Positions 45,921-56,831 of a stretch of DNA of 64,000 nucleotides are shown piece by piece. The notes under the pieces were generated by a model. The model saw only the letters and a program-made list of their open reading frames with translations, was not told the origin of the DNA and searched no databases. Source of the DNA: Haliclona indistincta (Eukaryota > Porifera > Demospongiae > Haplosclerida > Chalinidae); contig OZ024784.1 in the NCBI GenBank assembly GCA_964017065.1, positions 9,467,152-9,531,151 of the forward strand. The letters run 5' to 3'. The first letter of the stretch is position 1. Every line of letters begins with the position of its first letter. A program made the position numbers and the translations under genes.

Positions 45921-47154
45921 ATGGCCACATCTGCAGATTGCATCTTCGTGCATGCATCATCCAGAAGCTTGCCATCGACCTCTATATCATCAAGCGATGT
46001 TAATTTACCACCGATGGTTAGAATAAATGATGAGTTAACGAAAGTGGATGAAAAAATTAGCTCGAAGTATTCACTTAAAGATATTGTCGACAATTTTGAG
46101 TTAAAAAAAAAAAATCAGAAGGCAAAAGAGAGATATCACAGGAAAAGGAAGAGGAAGGACGAGGAAGATAAGGAAGATGAGGAAGACCATTTTTTAAATT
46201 ATGCAATCTTAAAAGATTGGCTGGAAGAAAAATGCAAATGTCGACAACGATATGATGACATAGTTCTTACTGACAGCAATGTGGAAGTGTTTCTAAATCT
46301 TGAGCCAATTTTTTGTTCAGTGAAGATACGTCCGGATCTAGTAATGTACAGGCATGATCCTAAAATTCCTGTGCTCATTGTTGAGGTCCACTCAAGTCCA
46401 TACGCAAGATCACTGCGCAAACTCGCATTGGTACTTGTGGAACAGCTGAGGTATTTGAGGAATGGTAACATAGACCTGTTCAAGTGGACTGGTTTCTGTT
46501 TTCCAAAAGCTTCGCCTCCTTCTTGTGTAACTGAAATGACGGTAGTTTGGAATTCTAACGACCTTGTGTTTGAGGTTAATTGTTCATTCTTACAACTGGA
46601 TGATGTGAAGTCTAGGATCCAAGGCGTCTTTTTCACACAAAAGACAACTAGCTTCAACATACCACGACGTCTGATGGGTTTTCCACTCAATCGAAAGGAT
46701 CTGATATTCGGTTTCGGGAAAGATGCATACCAAATACGTTCCAAATCTTCAATTATTGTGTGTGATGGTAAATTCTTCTACAAGCACATTGTTGACAATT
46801 TTGAGAGTCGTGCCATTGAGGAAATGATTGCAGTAGATGAGAAAAGTGACAAATATTTGTTACCATCAAAAAAATACAGTTACAGGAAGGGTCCTTGTTT
46901 CTATGTCTACCCTAAGCTTTTGTCTCCAATGTCAAGAGCTGAAGCGAAACGATGCCTTCCAAATTTTGTCACAAGTGTTGCTAAAGCTATCAATGCATTG
47001 CACACCACACTTGAGCGTGCACATCTCGACATCCGACTTGAAAATGTTTGCTTTTCAGAGAAATTTGAAGGTGAGATAACCTATTACAGTCTTAGTTTAT
47101 CACTGACCTCTAGATACGCTGCTTTTCTGTTATTACAATATTGGTAGATTGACT

Positions 47155-47229
<75 letters not shown>

Positions 47230-50200
47230 TGTGTTGATTGATCTAGACAGAGCTACAAAAATAAATGTTAAAGTTCCTGCAGTAAGATACAAGACAGGTG
47301 TGATGTACAATCCACCTGAGCCACAAAAGTGGACAACTGAGATGTTGGACTGGCTTCAGCTCGGTTACGTGATTGCTTTCTGCTATCAGGACGATGTCAC
47401 GGATTATCATAAGATGACCGTGTGTGATGAACTGATGAATGACAATTTTGTACACGCACTGATGCAAGGTACATAAGTATGGTACATGATATAATAGACC
47501 AGTTTCACATTATATAAACTTAATTATTTTTATTCCTTGGTGGGCGGAGCCATTAACGGCATACGGTAGTCTGTTTGTTGGTCTGTTTGTTTATACGGAT
47601 GGTGAATCTCGGCAAACATTGATAACTGAGCACTGGTAGTTGCAATGCAAGTAGAAATTGACATGGCGATTGAATAAAGCAATTTTTGTTTAAGGTGGAG
47701 GGATGCCGTTAGGGTTGGTCAATATATCAATATTTAGTTATATCACTATTATTAATAATCTGAGCACACTGAGATGTAGGTAGAAATAATTAAAACGTTA
47801 TTGAAATAAGGTATGGCCAACATTGACGTATTGAAAATCGTATTATGCCATTATTACTGGACCTGTGCACCCACTCATTGGTAGAAATCAACATTATATC
47901 AACATTTGATCGTCGATAATTTTTTCTTTGTGCAATCAGTTCATCAGTCGAAGTCTCTTTAACACATTTTTAGCCATTAAAGAGCAAATTGTCACCAGAC
48001 AAACAATCATTGGAGTATTAATCAATATTTAGTCATATCGCAATATAATCGATTCAATATTATTGAATTCAATGTGCCTAATATTGACCATCCTTAGATA
48101 CCGTTATGCGAATAATGATATTCATCATGCGCTAACAATATTCACAATGCATTTCTGTATTGCATAATTGCCAACCGTCCCGGATTAAAGCTTCTTGTCC
48201 CACTTGAGCTAGTGTCCCAGAATTGTACCTGAATTTTGCAATAGGCCTTTCCATTATAAGACATAAGGAATGTTGATTAAAAACTAATGAAATTCATCGA
48301 GAAATGATGACCAGTGACGGTGAGCGACGTCATTTGCTGGAGTACGCTCAGAGCCATGGACGCCAGAAACAAACAAGTACTGCACTGCGCTAAGACTGTA
48401 TACATCACCCACTAGTATAAATATAGCCATATCTAGTTATGAAGAAGCATATGGTAATAATTGTGAGTTGGTAGTAGCGACGAGTGTTGAGTTTGGTCAT
48501 AGAAGACTCCCAGGAGCGGTCTTGAAAGTCCTGTAGAGAGCCATGCAGTTCATTGTTAAAGCGATAGTTGTTATGCCAAGGTAAAACAGTTGAAAACAAA
48601 GTTGTTGTGCTAGAACTACAGTTCTGGACTCCACAGGAGTCTCGTGAGAGTCGTTTTTGGCGGCTTTTGGACAAATGGCGGCAAGCAAACTCGACTGTAT
48701 GGCATTATTACCCGGCGGTTTCAGCAGCAAATCATCGTCCTAGCTTCGCCTTTGGTGAAAGTCTAGGAAAACAATGAAAGGGAACTCAGATGCGCTTCTA
48801 ACGAGAAAAACTACGCTGTCGTAGTGATCGCCAAGGTACTCCAGCAAATGACGTCATAACACGAAGAATTACGTTGCGCTACATTCCTTGCATATTTTCC
48901 CTTACGGTGGAAAGGCCTATTGGATTCATTATAATCATTACATAGTAATAACAATTGTTATAGCAAATACAGTGCTTCCAGCTTATAGAGGCAACTTGCG
49001 GTGGTTTTGTTAAAAGTTATTAAATTTATTACAAAATTGTACCTATAGGTTCTATAACGCTGAACTTTGCTGAGAACCTTCGCACATCATTCTACAGTGT
49101 GCATACAAGCATTGAAGAGTTTTCATCAGTTGCTTTCAAAGTTAGAAAGGATCAAGTGACAATTTTGTCAAATAGCAAATGTGTTTAGGCCAGGAAAAGT
49201 GTATTTAGCTGAGTTAAGAACGGTCACTTTGCAACCAGCTCACACAATGGTTCATCTTCACTACAGCAAGTTTGGTAGCTTAACTCTCGTGCATAGCGAT
49301 GTGCGACCCAGAAATGTACCAAAAACAGGCGTTTTAGGAGTCCAAAAAGTGTTTAGGCTGGCATTTGCGCATTTCTTGGAGTTAAGGATGATAATTTGTG
49401 CATTGGATAGCCAGAGACCTGTATTTTTCATTCGCGTTGGAATTAAAAGTGTATAGCTTAACCCTTTAATTACTAAATTATCTTGCTGAAACTTTAACCT
49501 CGTCAATGCTGACCACTTCTCTCGTGAATATCTCGTGTGTCTTTTGTGCTACTGGTCACAAATTTGCGTCCTTTTACGCCAGTGAGTAGGCGCAATTGCC
49601 CACACTCAAGTCGGTCGATATGCCCCTCCCACTTGGAAAGTGAAGCCGATAAAGTGCAACGACCTCGTCAAATTTTGCTCAAAGTTAGTACTTTGGGGCT
49701 GGCTACTGAAAGGTACATACAAATAGCAGTGGTTTTGGTGAGTGCAAAATGTAGCCCAGATCATAGAGAATGTGGGAAAATGTGCTTCCGAGCACCCTGA
49801 AGCCATAAAATGTCCGAATTTTCTTGGCGGCCATTTTGTTTTTCCTAAAATGTTGTGGAATTTGCACTGAAGCCATAGAAAAATGCACACGTCGATACGT
49901 TTAGCGCAGGGGGCGCTCCGAAAACAGGTGGATTTTTTTGCGGTTATTTGTATTCTTCAATTTGGCTTAATTTTGGAATATTTTAGCACTTTTTGATAAA
50001 GTTATGGTGTCTGAAGTATGTATGTCGCCAAATGGCGACATTAGGGGTTAAAGGGTTAAACCATGCGTGCATGCGTTCGTGGAGAAGAAGCAGCACTCGA
50101 ATCGCTTCGTTTCTTTGCTGTATTAACGAGATTCATGTAGGTATCGATGACGCGTTTCCGCTCGCGCAGGGCCGCTCATGTTGACCGCCGTCAAGATGGC

Positions 50201-52607
50201 TGCTGATCAAGAGCTGTAGTTTTGCTTCTTTCTCTCTCAATTGCAGTTGTACCCGATAAAAAGCCAATAGAAATGCTGTAAAACTATGATTGAGAGAGAA
50301 CGAAGCAAAACTACAGCTCTCGATCAGCAGCCATCTTGACGGCGGTCAACATGAGCGGCCCTGCGCGAGCGGAAACGCGTCATCGATACCTACATGAATC
50401 TCGTTAATACAGCAAAGAAACGAAGCGATTCGAGTGCTGCTTCTTCTCCATGCACGAACGCATGCACGCATGGTTTAAGCTACACTTTTAATTCCAACGC
50501 GAATGAAAAATACAGGTCTCTGGCTATCCAATGCACAAATAATCATCCTTAACTCCAAGAAATGCGCAAATGCCAGCCGAAACACTTTTTGGACTCCTAA
50601 AACGCCTGTTTTTGGTACATTTCTGGGTCGCTCATTGCTATGCACGAGAGTTAAGCTACCAAACTTGCTGTAGTGAAAGATGAACCATTGTGTGAGCTGG
50701 TTGCAAAGTGACCGTTCTTAACCCTTCAAATGCGGACAGCAATTCTAGCCTCTGTTTCTGTGGATTTCACTAACCTTTGCAACTATTACACGGACAAACT
50801 AGTGTTGTGATCACTGTTAATATGCAAAATCAACTTGCACAACGTGTGGGCTTGTTGTCAATGACAAGTGCAGTTAACCACGCCCACTTGGCGATCTACC
50901 AACTGTTGTGTGCTAGAATCACTCTCACTGGAGCAAAAAACGCCGCTTCTTTGGTTGAAACAGCATGTGTGAGACAAAGTTAATGCATTTATGGATGCTT
51001 TTTATGTCGAGAAGCCCCTGGAGGCCCAGTGGTGCTCGGTATTCACGCCATAGCCCTGCTAGGCGGGGCTTGAAAGCAACTGATGAAAAACTCTTCAATG
51101 CTTGCATGCACACTGTAGAATGATGTGCGAAGGTTCTCAGCAAAGTTCAGCGTATAGAACCTATATAGTTACAATTTTGTGATAAATTTAATAACTATTA
51201 ACAAAACCACCGCGAGTGGCCTCTATAAGCTGGAAGCACTGTACTTGGTAAAAAAGGGGGTCGTGGGTTCGAATCCTGCTGAGTAAATCTTTTTTTCAAC
51301 AAATTAGACATGGATTTTTCAATTTCTTTTACGACTGCTTTGCGTAAATTGGTTGGTGTGGTCACTAAATTAGCAGGTGTAGTAGGTGTGGTCACATGTC
51401 CCGGATTAGCCTCGCGACCAGGCTCGTATTAGAGCCTGGTATCTACTGCTTGCGCATGCGTCAAAAAATCTTGAAATGTCAAGAAACCGTATATTAATAG
51501 GATACTTCCGTGTTATTTGACGTCACGCCTATCTGTAATGGAGGACTCCATCGTCTTTTGCCAGTGTCGTACGCTCTTCAGACAGCACATACAGACATCT
51601 AGTGTGGTTCCTAAGGTGTATCAGCTTGTGTGCGAGCTGTTTGTAAAACGGGACGAACCTATTCGCTTGGTTGCATCAGGTATCATCCATTTAGTACGAG
51701 ATGCTTGGTTTGTAGCTATCCAGGCTCACACTATAGTCGCCAGGAGACTTGAAGCTAAGCGCTGTGTGTTGCTATGCTTGTATTCGTGGTTGTTTTAGCA
51801 AGATACAGGCAACACATTGCTTTACTACTGATTTGTGTGTATACACGTCATTATCAATAAAACAAAGAGCGGAAGTACGTAATAATGCAATTTTTAATGC
51901 TCAAATACATTAATATACGACGCATGCGCACGCAGTATGTACCAGGCTCTAATACGAGCCTGGTCACGAGGCTAGTCCCGGATCTCAATTCTGAAAAGTT
52001 GGCAACTATGGTATTGTGCTCGTTGATATGCTGAAATAGTTGATAAGCTGAACTATTCACTAAAAATAAAGTCCCAGGTACCGTTTTTGACTCAATGACG
52101 AGCTATGCATTTTAACGGAAGGCAACTCGAAAACTTTTTAAAATATCGATAATCGTTCCTTTTTTATGGCTGTGAACAATCGTGATGGACGCCATGAAAT
52201 CACGTTGATTTGTGATTTTCGGAAAAAGTGATCGATTCTGTCCTGAAAACTCGTTGAGTCGCCCTCGGGAAAGTTGTTTTGAAGTGGAAATCGGCTTCAG
52301 CTACCGGTGCAGATGTTCCCTTCGTCCGGTTTTTGGTGAATAAAACTGCCATCTTTGGTTTTGTATTTCTCTGCGATTGTTCAAGGTGTGCCTAAAATTT
52401 TAGCTATCATTACACAGGTGAATATAATGGATCTTACCTGGACAACAGCAGTATCATCAGACAGCAAGGGAAAACATATGAAGCATTGGAAGAAGTGCTC
52501 AAGGTGTGCTAGTTTGTTTGATTAACTGGTAATAGTAAACTGATACAATTCTTTTACAGTCACGTGATGGACAGCGACAGCCCAGCCCTTCAACCAAATC
52601 ATCATGA
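45921..52607 (+). CDS. Crinkler-like protein: PD-(D/E)XK-like nuclease region plus kinase-like domain, four exons
   Basis: Proposed exons 45921-47070, 47229-47468, 52418-52503 and 52560-52607 join in phase (total 1524 nt, 507 residues) with GT-AG junctions. ATG 45921 follows a pyrimidine tract ending CCCCTCAG at 45908, so a 5' non-coding exon may exist. Residues 60-90 are a Lys/Arg then Asp/Glu cluster. Residues 137-157 (RPDLVMY...PVLIVEVHSSP) look like a PD-(D/E)XK nuclease core with the usual Lys replaced by His. Residues 280-507 are kinase-like: HLDIRLENV at 368-376 (catalytic loop) and IDLDRA at 387-392 in place of DFG. Nuclease plus kinase-like fusion is the plan of Crinkler-type effectors known from oomycetes, fungi and some animals. 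Intron 2 is about 4.9 kb and full of transposons. Exons 3-4 rest on phase and splice sites only. Whether it acts as an effector, an immune factor or neither is not shown. Confidence 0.72.
47158..47226 (+). repeat. CT dinucleotide run forming the intron 1 polypyrimidine tract
   Basis: About 69 bp of CTCTCT directly before the acceptor CAG at 47226-47228 of the kinase gene. Length polymorphism here could alter splicing. Confidence 0.95.
48244..48917. mobile_element. 674-bp TA element (TIR GGCCTTTCCA) in intron 2 of the kinase gene
   Basis: Ends GGCCTTTCCA and TGGAAAGGCC, with TA at 48242-48243 and 48918-48919. The inverted repeat is short. No coding. Confidence 0.75.
48967..51243. mobile_element. 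2.3-kb foldback element in intron 2 with one arm interrupted
   Basis: Left arm 48967-50242 and right arm 50286-51243 are inverted copies (outer end ACAGTGCTTCCAGCTTATAG). The left arm holds the TTAA element 49462-50055. The right arm has about 350 bp of private sequence at 50722-51070 where the left has about 80 bp of different sequence (49141-49217). The central loop is about 45 bp. Confidence 0.9.
49462..50055. mobile_element. TTAA-flanked 594-bp MITE, diverged copy C
   Basis: Begins CCCTTTAATTAC and ends GGGGTTAAAGGG between TTAA sites 49458-49461 and 50056-50059. It is related to copies A and B (shared CGACCTCGTCAA and CATTAGGGGTTAAAGGG). The opposite arm of the foldback holds the single, empty TTAA at 50475-50478. 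Confidence 0.92.
51244..51406 (+). other. tRNA-like B-box segment, possible SINE end
   Basis: GTGGGTTCGAATCCTGC at about 51262-51278 matches a tRNA T-arm and internal B box, followed by a T-rich stretch. No A box or cloverleaf was found upstream, so it is at most the 3' part of a tRNA-derived SINE. Confidence 0.45.
51407..51974. mobile_element. 568-bp TIR element with 9-bp target duplication
   Basis: Termini TAGCCTCGCGACCAGGCTCG and its near reverse complement (about 60 bp) are flanked by GTCCCGGAT at 51398-51406 and 51975-51983. A 93-residue frame at 51517-51798 inside it is not recognised. A 9-bp duplication suggests a MULE-type mobiliser. Confidence 0.9.
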
Positions 52608-53029
52608 ATTGTTATTGTATTTTACTATGTGAATATAATTGATTGTTTCCATATTCACCCCAGACTGATGAGTACAGTAAACTGTTGCTGTTACATTCAT
52701 AGTTGGCATAAGTAGACATGCAGCTACATGGGGTTAAATATGAACCACATGGCATTGATTCACAGTTAATTCAAATAGATTTTACAGACAGCAGGTTTAG
52801 GACAATGATATAAAAATAGCACCGAAGGTGCTGATGCCTCGGCCAGCTAGTTGAAGCTGTCTACTGGCATAGATACTACACAGAACTCTGGAACTGTGTG
52901 ATATCTATGCTACTGGGATGGTACATTCTTTTGACAACACACATGCATAGTACAGCAGCTGAAATACTAGCAGAAGCCAGGTGCTTCTGACCACATAATC
53001 AGCTGGGCGTGACTGCAATTATTATAAGG
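52608..53029. other. 3' flank of the kinase gene, no further gene seen
   Basis: A fragment GCACCGAAGGTGCTGATGCC at about 52818 is a short relative of the repeat at 10343 and 11141. Nothing else is recognisable. Confidence 0.45.
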
Positions 53030-53545
53030 CCAGTCGCTATGGGCATGACAAGATGGCGTCTCGCCCGGAGGCACTACCATATCTTCGCCGTACGGGCGTT
53101 TCAAGCTAATCTAACGTTCTGAAGCTCCTTGCACGATTTGTGCGATTACAAAGAGACCTTCAGAAGCAAAAGAAACCAGGTCTAAGGTGGTAAACCAGAG
53201 TTCACGTGGTCACCCGTTTGTTCATCTTCTTCTTTCTTTCTTCTTATTTTTCAGCGAGTCTAGAACAGTAGTGAGCGAACCAAACGCAACTAAACCTACA
53301 CAGAAGCAACGCTACCTATGACCATCAGTGCACCTGATATCTATTTAGGCCTAAAACACTAGCACAAGCGAGTATTTCCAGGAAAACAGCGATTTTTGGT
53401 CCATAACAGACTCCATTCCATCATTCTGTTTGAACTCCGTTACTAGGTTACGCCTACTCGCGCACGCCCGTGTATGTAATTATTCTAATACACGCGCACC
53501 TTAGTACAAATTGCTTAGAACGCGAGTGCTGCTGGTTGACGCAGG
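53030..53545. repeat. Dispersed family R3, inverted copy
   Basis: Reverse complement of about 21230-21780, including the pyrimidine tract TCTTCTTCTTTC near 53225 and CACGTGGTCACCCGTTTG. It ends at GAACGCGAGTGCTGCTG. Confidence 0.85.
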
Positions 53546-53731
53546 AATTAGACGGGAAATATGCTCCCGAGATTTGGAAGTAAAATTGCATGGTGTAGTA
53601 GGTGACACGTGTCTGTTGTAGTATTTAAGCCAGACACGTGGATTAGTAAATCATTCCTAGGCGTTGTGCACTCCACGGGTCTAGTCTTTTGTGCTTTTTC
53701 GCAACTGTACTGCTTATTCTATTGTCTTATC

Positions 53732-53970
53732 ATGTCCGACGAAGAGGATGGTTCGACTACTGCTCCGACGGCGGACATGGCGGCAATTCTTAAAGACATC
53801 AGGGAATCTCAGAAGAAGCTGAGCGATAAATTCGTTCATTTTCAAGAAGAAGTCAAGCGAGGACAGGAAGACGCTGCAACAAAAGCGCTGAAAAGAGTCC
53901 GCAGAGAGAAGTCCTACGTCTACAGGAGGAAAGGGAACGAGGAACAAGCACTTTTTAATGAAAAGATTGT
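53732..53970 (+). pseudogene. Truncated N-terminal coding fragment, charged coiled coil
   Basis: ATG at 53732 encodes about 79 residues: an acidic start (MSDEEDGS), then a charged helix and YVYRRKGNEEQALFNEKI. The last phrase resembles a motif near the N-terminus of many invertebrate retroelement or integrase-type proteins, but I cannot name the family. The frame then runs into a hairpin (TATTGACACCAATTTG...) and ends at 54034 with foreign residues. CACGTG boxes lie at 53634-53640. Probably the 5' remnant of an element cut by the next insertion. Confidence 0.45.
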
Positions 53971-54500
53971 GTCTATTGACACCAATTTGTTGGTGTCAAT
54001 AACGGCCACCGAAATGCTATTGACACCAACCTAAACCACTATAAAGGCATGTTTGTAGCGTTGGTTGGTCAGCAGGTTCTGATGGCTCAGTGGTTTAGCA
54101 CTGTGGCTAGTAATGCGATTGTTCAGGATCGATTCTCGCTCCAAGCGTTTTTTTTTGTTTTTTTTTTCCAGAAAACTTCAGTTTAGCTACAATGTTTTTA
54201 GCTCGACGATCCTTAGTTAGGAAGACCCTCGCGACGATCCTTAGTTAGTTAGGAAGACCCTCCCGACGATCTTTAGTTAGGAAGACCCTCGCGACGATCC
54301 TTAGTTAGTTAGGAAGACCCTCCCGACGATCCTTAGTTAGGAAGACCCTCGCGACGATCCTTAGTTAGTTAGGAAGACCCTCCAGACGATCCTTAGTTAG
54401 TTAGGACGACCCTCCCAACTTTGCGCAGTTAGGCGAAGGTTTTTAAGGTTTTTTTTTTAGGGTTTAGGATTTAGGATTTAGGTTGGTGTCAATAGCGTTA
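53971..54500. mobile_element. Composite element: inverted ends, tRNA-like SINE segment and minisatellite
   Basis: GCTATTGACACCAACCTAAA at about 54016 is mirrored by TTTAGGTTGGTGTCAATAGC ending at about 54496; a further small hairpin lies at 53975-54000. Inside, 54079-54147 has a tRNA-like A box (TGGCTCAGTGGTTTAGCA) and B box (GGATCGATTCTCG), followed by a T run at about 54149-54168 like a Pol III terminator. Then a minisatellite at 54206-54420 alternates 28-bp and 32-bp units of GACGATCCTTAGTTAGGAAG. Confidence 0.75.
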
Positions 54501-54511
54501 TCATCGCAGCA

Positions 54512-55187
54512 CGGGATACCGTTTTAATGAGATTCATGACTTTGCAAGGGGCTATTTCTTTTTAAGCCAAGTCTATCTGTGCAGACGGAGTTGCAGTGTG
54601 CGCTTTGTTTGTCTATAGATAGGCATCGATAATAGCAAGTTTCAGCCACGTAGTGTTCGCCATCACGGAACGACGAGCTCGCCTGTGAAGACTAAACACG
54701 ATCGAGTTTTTACAATTTTTCTTTAGTTGTGTGAAAAGTACGAAGCTAAAACTGCTCATGCAAGCTCATCTTCCATTCGTGGAGGAGCCTGTGTATCGAT
54801 TTCGCCGAGCAATGCTCGTACGCGATACTGCAGCTACGTACTGCCAGACAGTACAGAGTACGCAGCTGTAGTATCGCGTACGAGCATTGCTCGGCGAAAT
54901 CGATACACAGGCTCCTCCACGAATGGAAGATGAGCTTGCATGAGCAGTTTTAGCTTCGTACTTTTCACACAACTAAAGAAAAATTGTAAAAACTCGATCG
55001 TGTTTAGTCTTCACAGGCGAGCTCGTCGTTCCGTGATGGCGAACACTACGTGGCTGAAACTTGCTATTATCGATGCCTATCTATAGACAAACAAAGCGCA
55101 CACTGCAACTCCGTCTGCACAGATAGACTTGGCTTTTAAAAAAATAGCCCCTTGCAAAGTCATGAATCTCATTAAAACGGTATCCCG
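54512..55187. mobile_element. 676-bp near-perfect foldback, arms about 325 bp
   Basis: Ends CGGGATACCGTTTTAATGAG and its reverse complement; the arms remain almost identical to a loop of about 20 bp near 54840-54860 (TACTGCCAGACAGTAC). It abuts the helicase-carrying element. No target duplication was recognised. Confidence 0.93.
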
Positions 55188-55377
55188 CCACCTTAACGGG
55201 AGGTCGGGTGTCACGCGTTCACCTTATTCGTTCTACTGCACGATTTGGTGCAGCACCAATCAGATTGCAGTATTTCAATAGTTTCTACAAGACATGTTCA
55301 CCGCACTACATTATACATGCACTTTAACAAGAGTACCTGCCTACTACATCATATCCATGACAACACTAACAATCGTA

Positions 55378-56822
55378 ATGGCTACTAGTACTGGTGATGA
55401 GAGAGAGTGTGTGATTCGTGCTGGTAGAGACCTAGGCTATGCTTCTATGAAGGATGAACAGGTGGATTTGGCTGTTGCTATCATGAAGGGAAGAGATGCA
55501 TTTGGAGTGTTGCCGACTGGCTTCGGAAAAAGTCTTTGTTACTCCTGCTTGCCAGGAGCCTTTGACTATTTTCTTGGAAACTGCAGTCAGGCCCAGGACT
55601 CTATAGTCTTAGTGATCACTCCACTCCTAGCCATCATGAAAGATCAGGTTTACCATTGTTCTATAAGTAGAGTCAATAGTACGTTAATTTTAATGTATAA
55701 AATTTAGGTAACTACGCTGACAAGTAAAGGACTGTTGTGCACCTATGTGTCCGGGGAAGTGACTGACAAGAAGATGCTGGATGATGTAGTCAAAGGCTGC
55801 TATAGATTGGTGTTCTTTTCCCCAGAAATGATAATCGGTACAAGGAGGTGGAGGAAAGTGATAGGAAGTGACGTGTGGTGTGAGCGGTTAAGAGCAGTAG
55901 TGATCGATGAAGCCCATTGCGTTAAAAAATGGTATAGGCACAAACAACAAAACTTAATTATTATAATCATACACAATTTTTCATGCACAGGGGTGATACT
56001 TTCCGAATTGTCATGGCAAAGCTGGGTGATCTGCGGAGCTTGGTACCAAGCTCAGTTCAAATGATGGCACTAACAGCAACAGCTACTAACAGTGACCGAG
56101 TGGCTATTAGTCGTACTTTAGGTTTGAGATGCCCATTTGTCCTAGCTAGGTCACCGGCTAAGGCAAACATCTCTTATTCCGTTGGAGAGTTTGTCAATGT
56201 ACCTACCACTTTTGAACAGTTTGCAGAAAAACTAGCCATCGAAAAGTGCTCCTTCCCCAAAACAATTATCTATGGTCAGACATTCTCAATGTGCGGAGAC
56301 GTGTATAGTTTCCTGCATGATAAGCTTGGATATGAGTTCACGGTTCCAAGTGACGCTCCAGATATACCAGAGTTCAGACTGGTTGACATGTTCACTAGTG
56401 TAACAGGATGTGAGCACAAGACACAGATTTTAAAGTTGTTCAAGGAAAACACTAATCTACGTGTTGTTGTTGCTACTGTAGCTTTTGGTATGGGTGTAGA
56501 TTGTCCAGACGTCAGGCAAGTTGTACACATTGGCCCACCCGACGATGTTAGTAGCTACATTCAAGAAACTGGTAGGGCGGGTCGGGATGGACAATTGTCA
56601 ATTGCAACTGTGCTAAAAGCGAGGGTCTACCACAGAGTAAAGGATGATATGTCATCGTACGTATCTAATTCGTGCACGTGCAGAAGACAACTTCTTTTCA
56701 GTGACATTGACAACTATGAACAAGTAGAAATGATTAAGTGTTTGTGTTGTGATGTTTGTGCAAGATTGTGTGATTGTGGTGAATGTGCACTTCGATTAAA
56801 TGACTTTGTGATGTTTTCCTAA
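55378..56822 (+). CDS. RecQ-like SF2 DNA helicase, three exons
   Basis: Exons 55378-55647, 55708-55931 and 55991-56822 join in phase to 441 residues; introns are 60 and 59 bp with GT-AG ends. Motifs: Walker A LPTGFGKS at residues 45-52, DEAH at 157-160, TATAT for motif III near 190, [20 protein letters not shown] and [11 protein letters not shown] for motifs V-VI. A Cys-rich tail ([10 protein letters not shown] then [11 protein letters not shown]) matches the RecQ zinc-binding region. The HRDC domain of cellular RecQ is absent and the protein is short. The earlier in-frame ATGs at 55294 and 55357 are possible, but MATSTGDE fits best. No frame break was seen, so it could be functional. It ends 9 bp from the stop of the convergent DUF6589 gene, within the same terminal inverted repeats, so it is part of the transposon and may unwind ends during transposition (inference). 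Confidence 0.88.
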
Positions 56823-56831
56823 TGACACCTG

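Noticed and set aside
51262..51278. Intact tRNA near the foldback end
   Set aside because: Only a T-arm-like B box is visible; no A box or cloverleaf.
54079..54150. Functional tRNA gene
   Set aside because: A and B boxes are present but acceptor and D stems do not pair well; better seen as a SINE or tRNA pseudogene.
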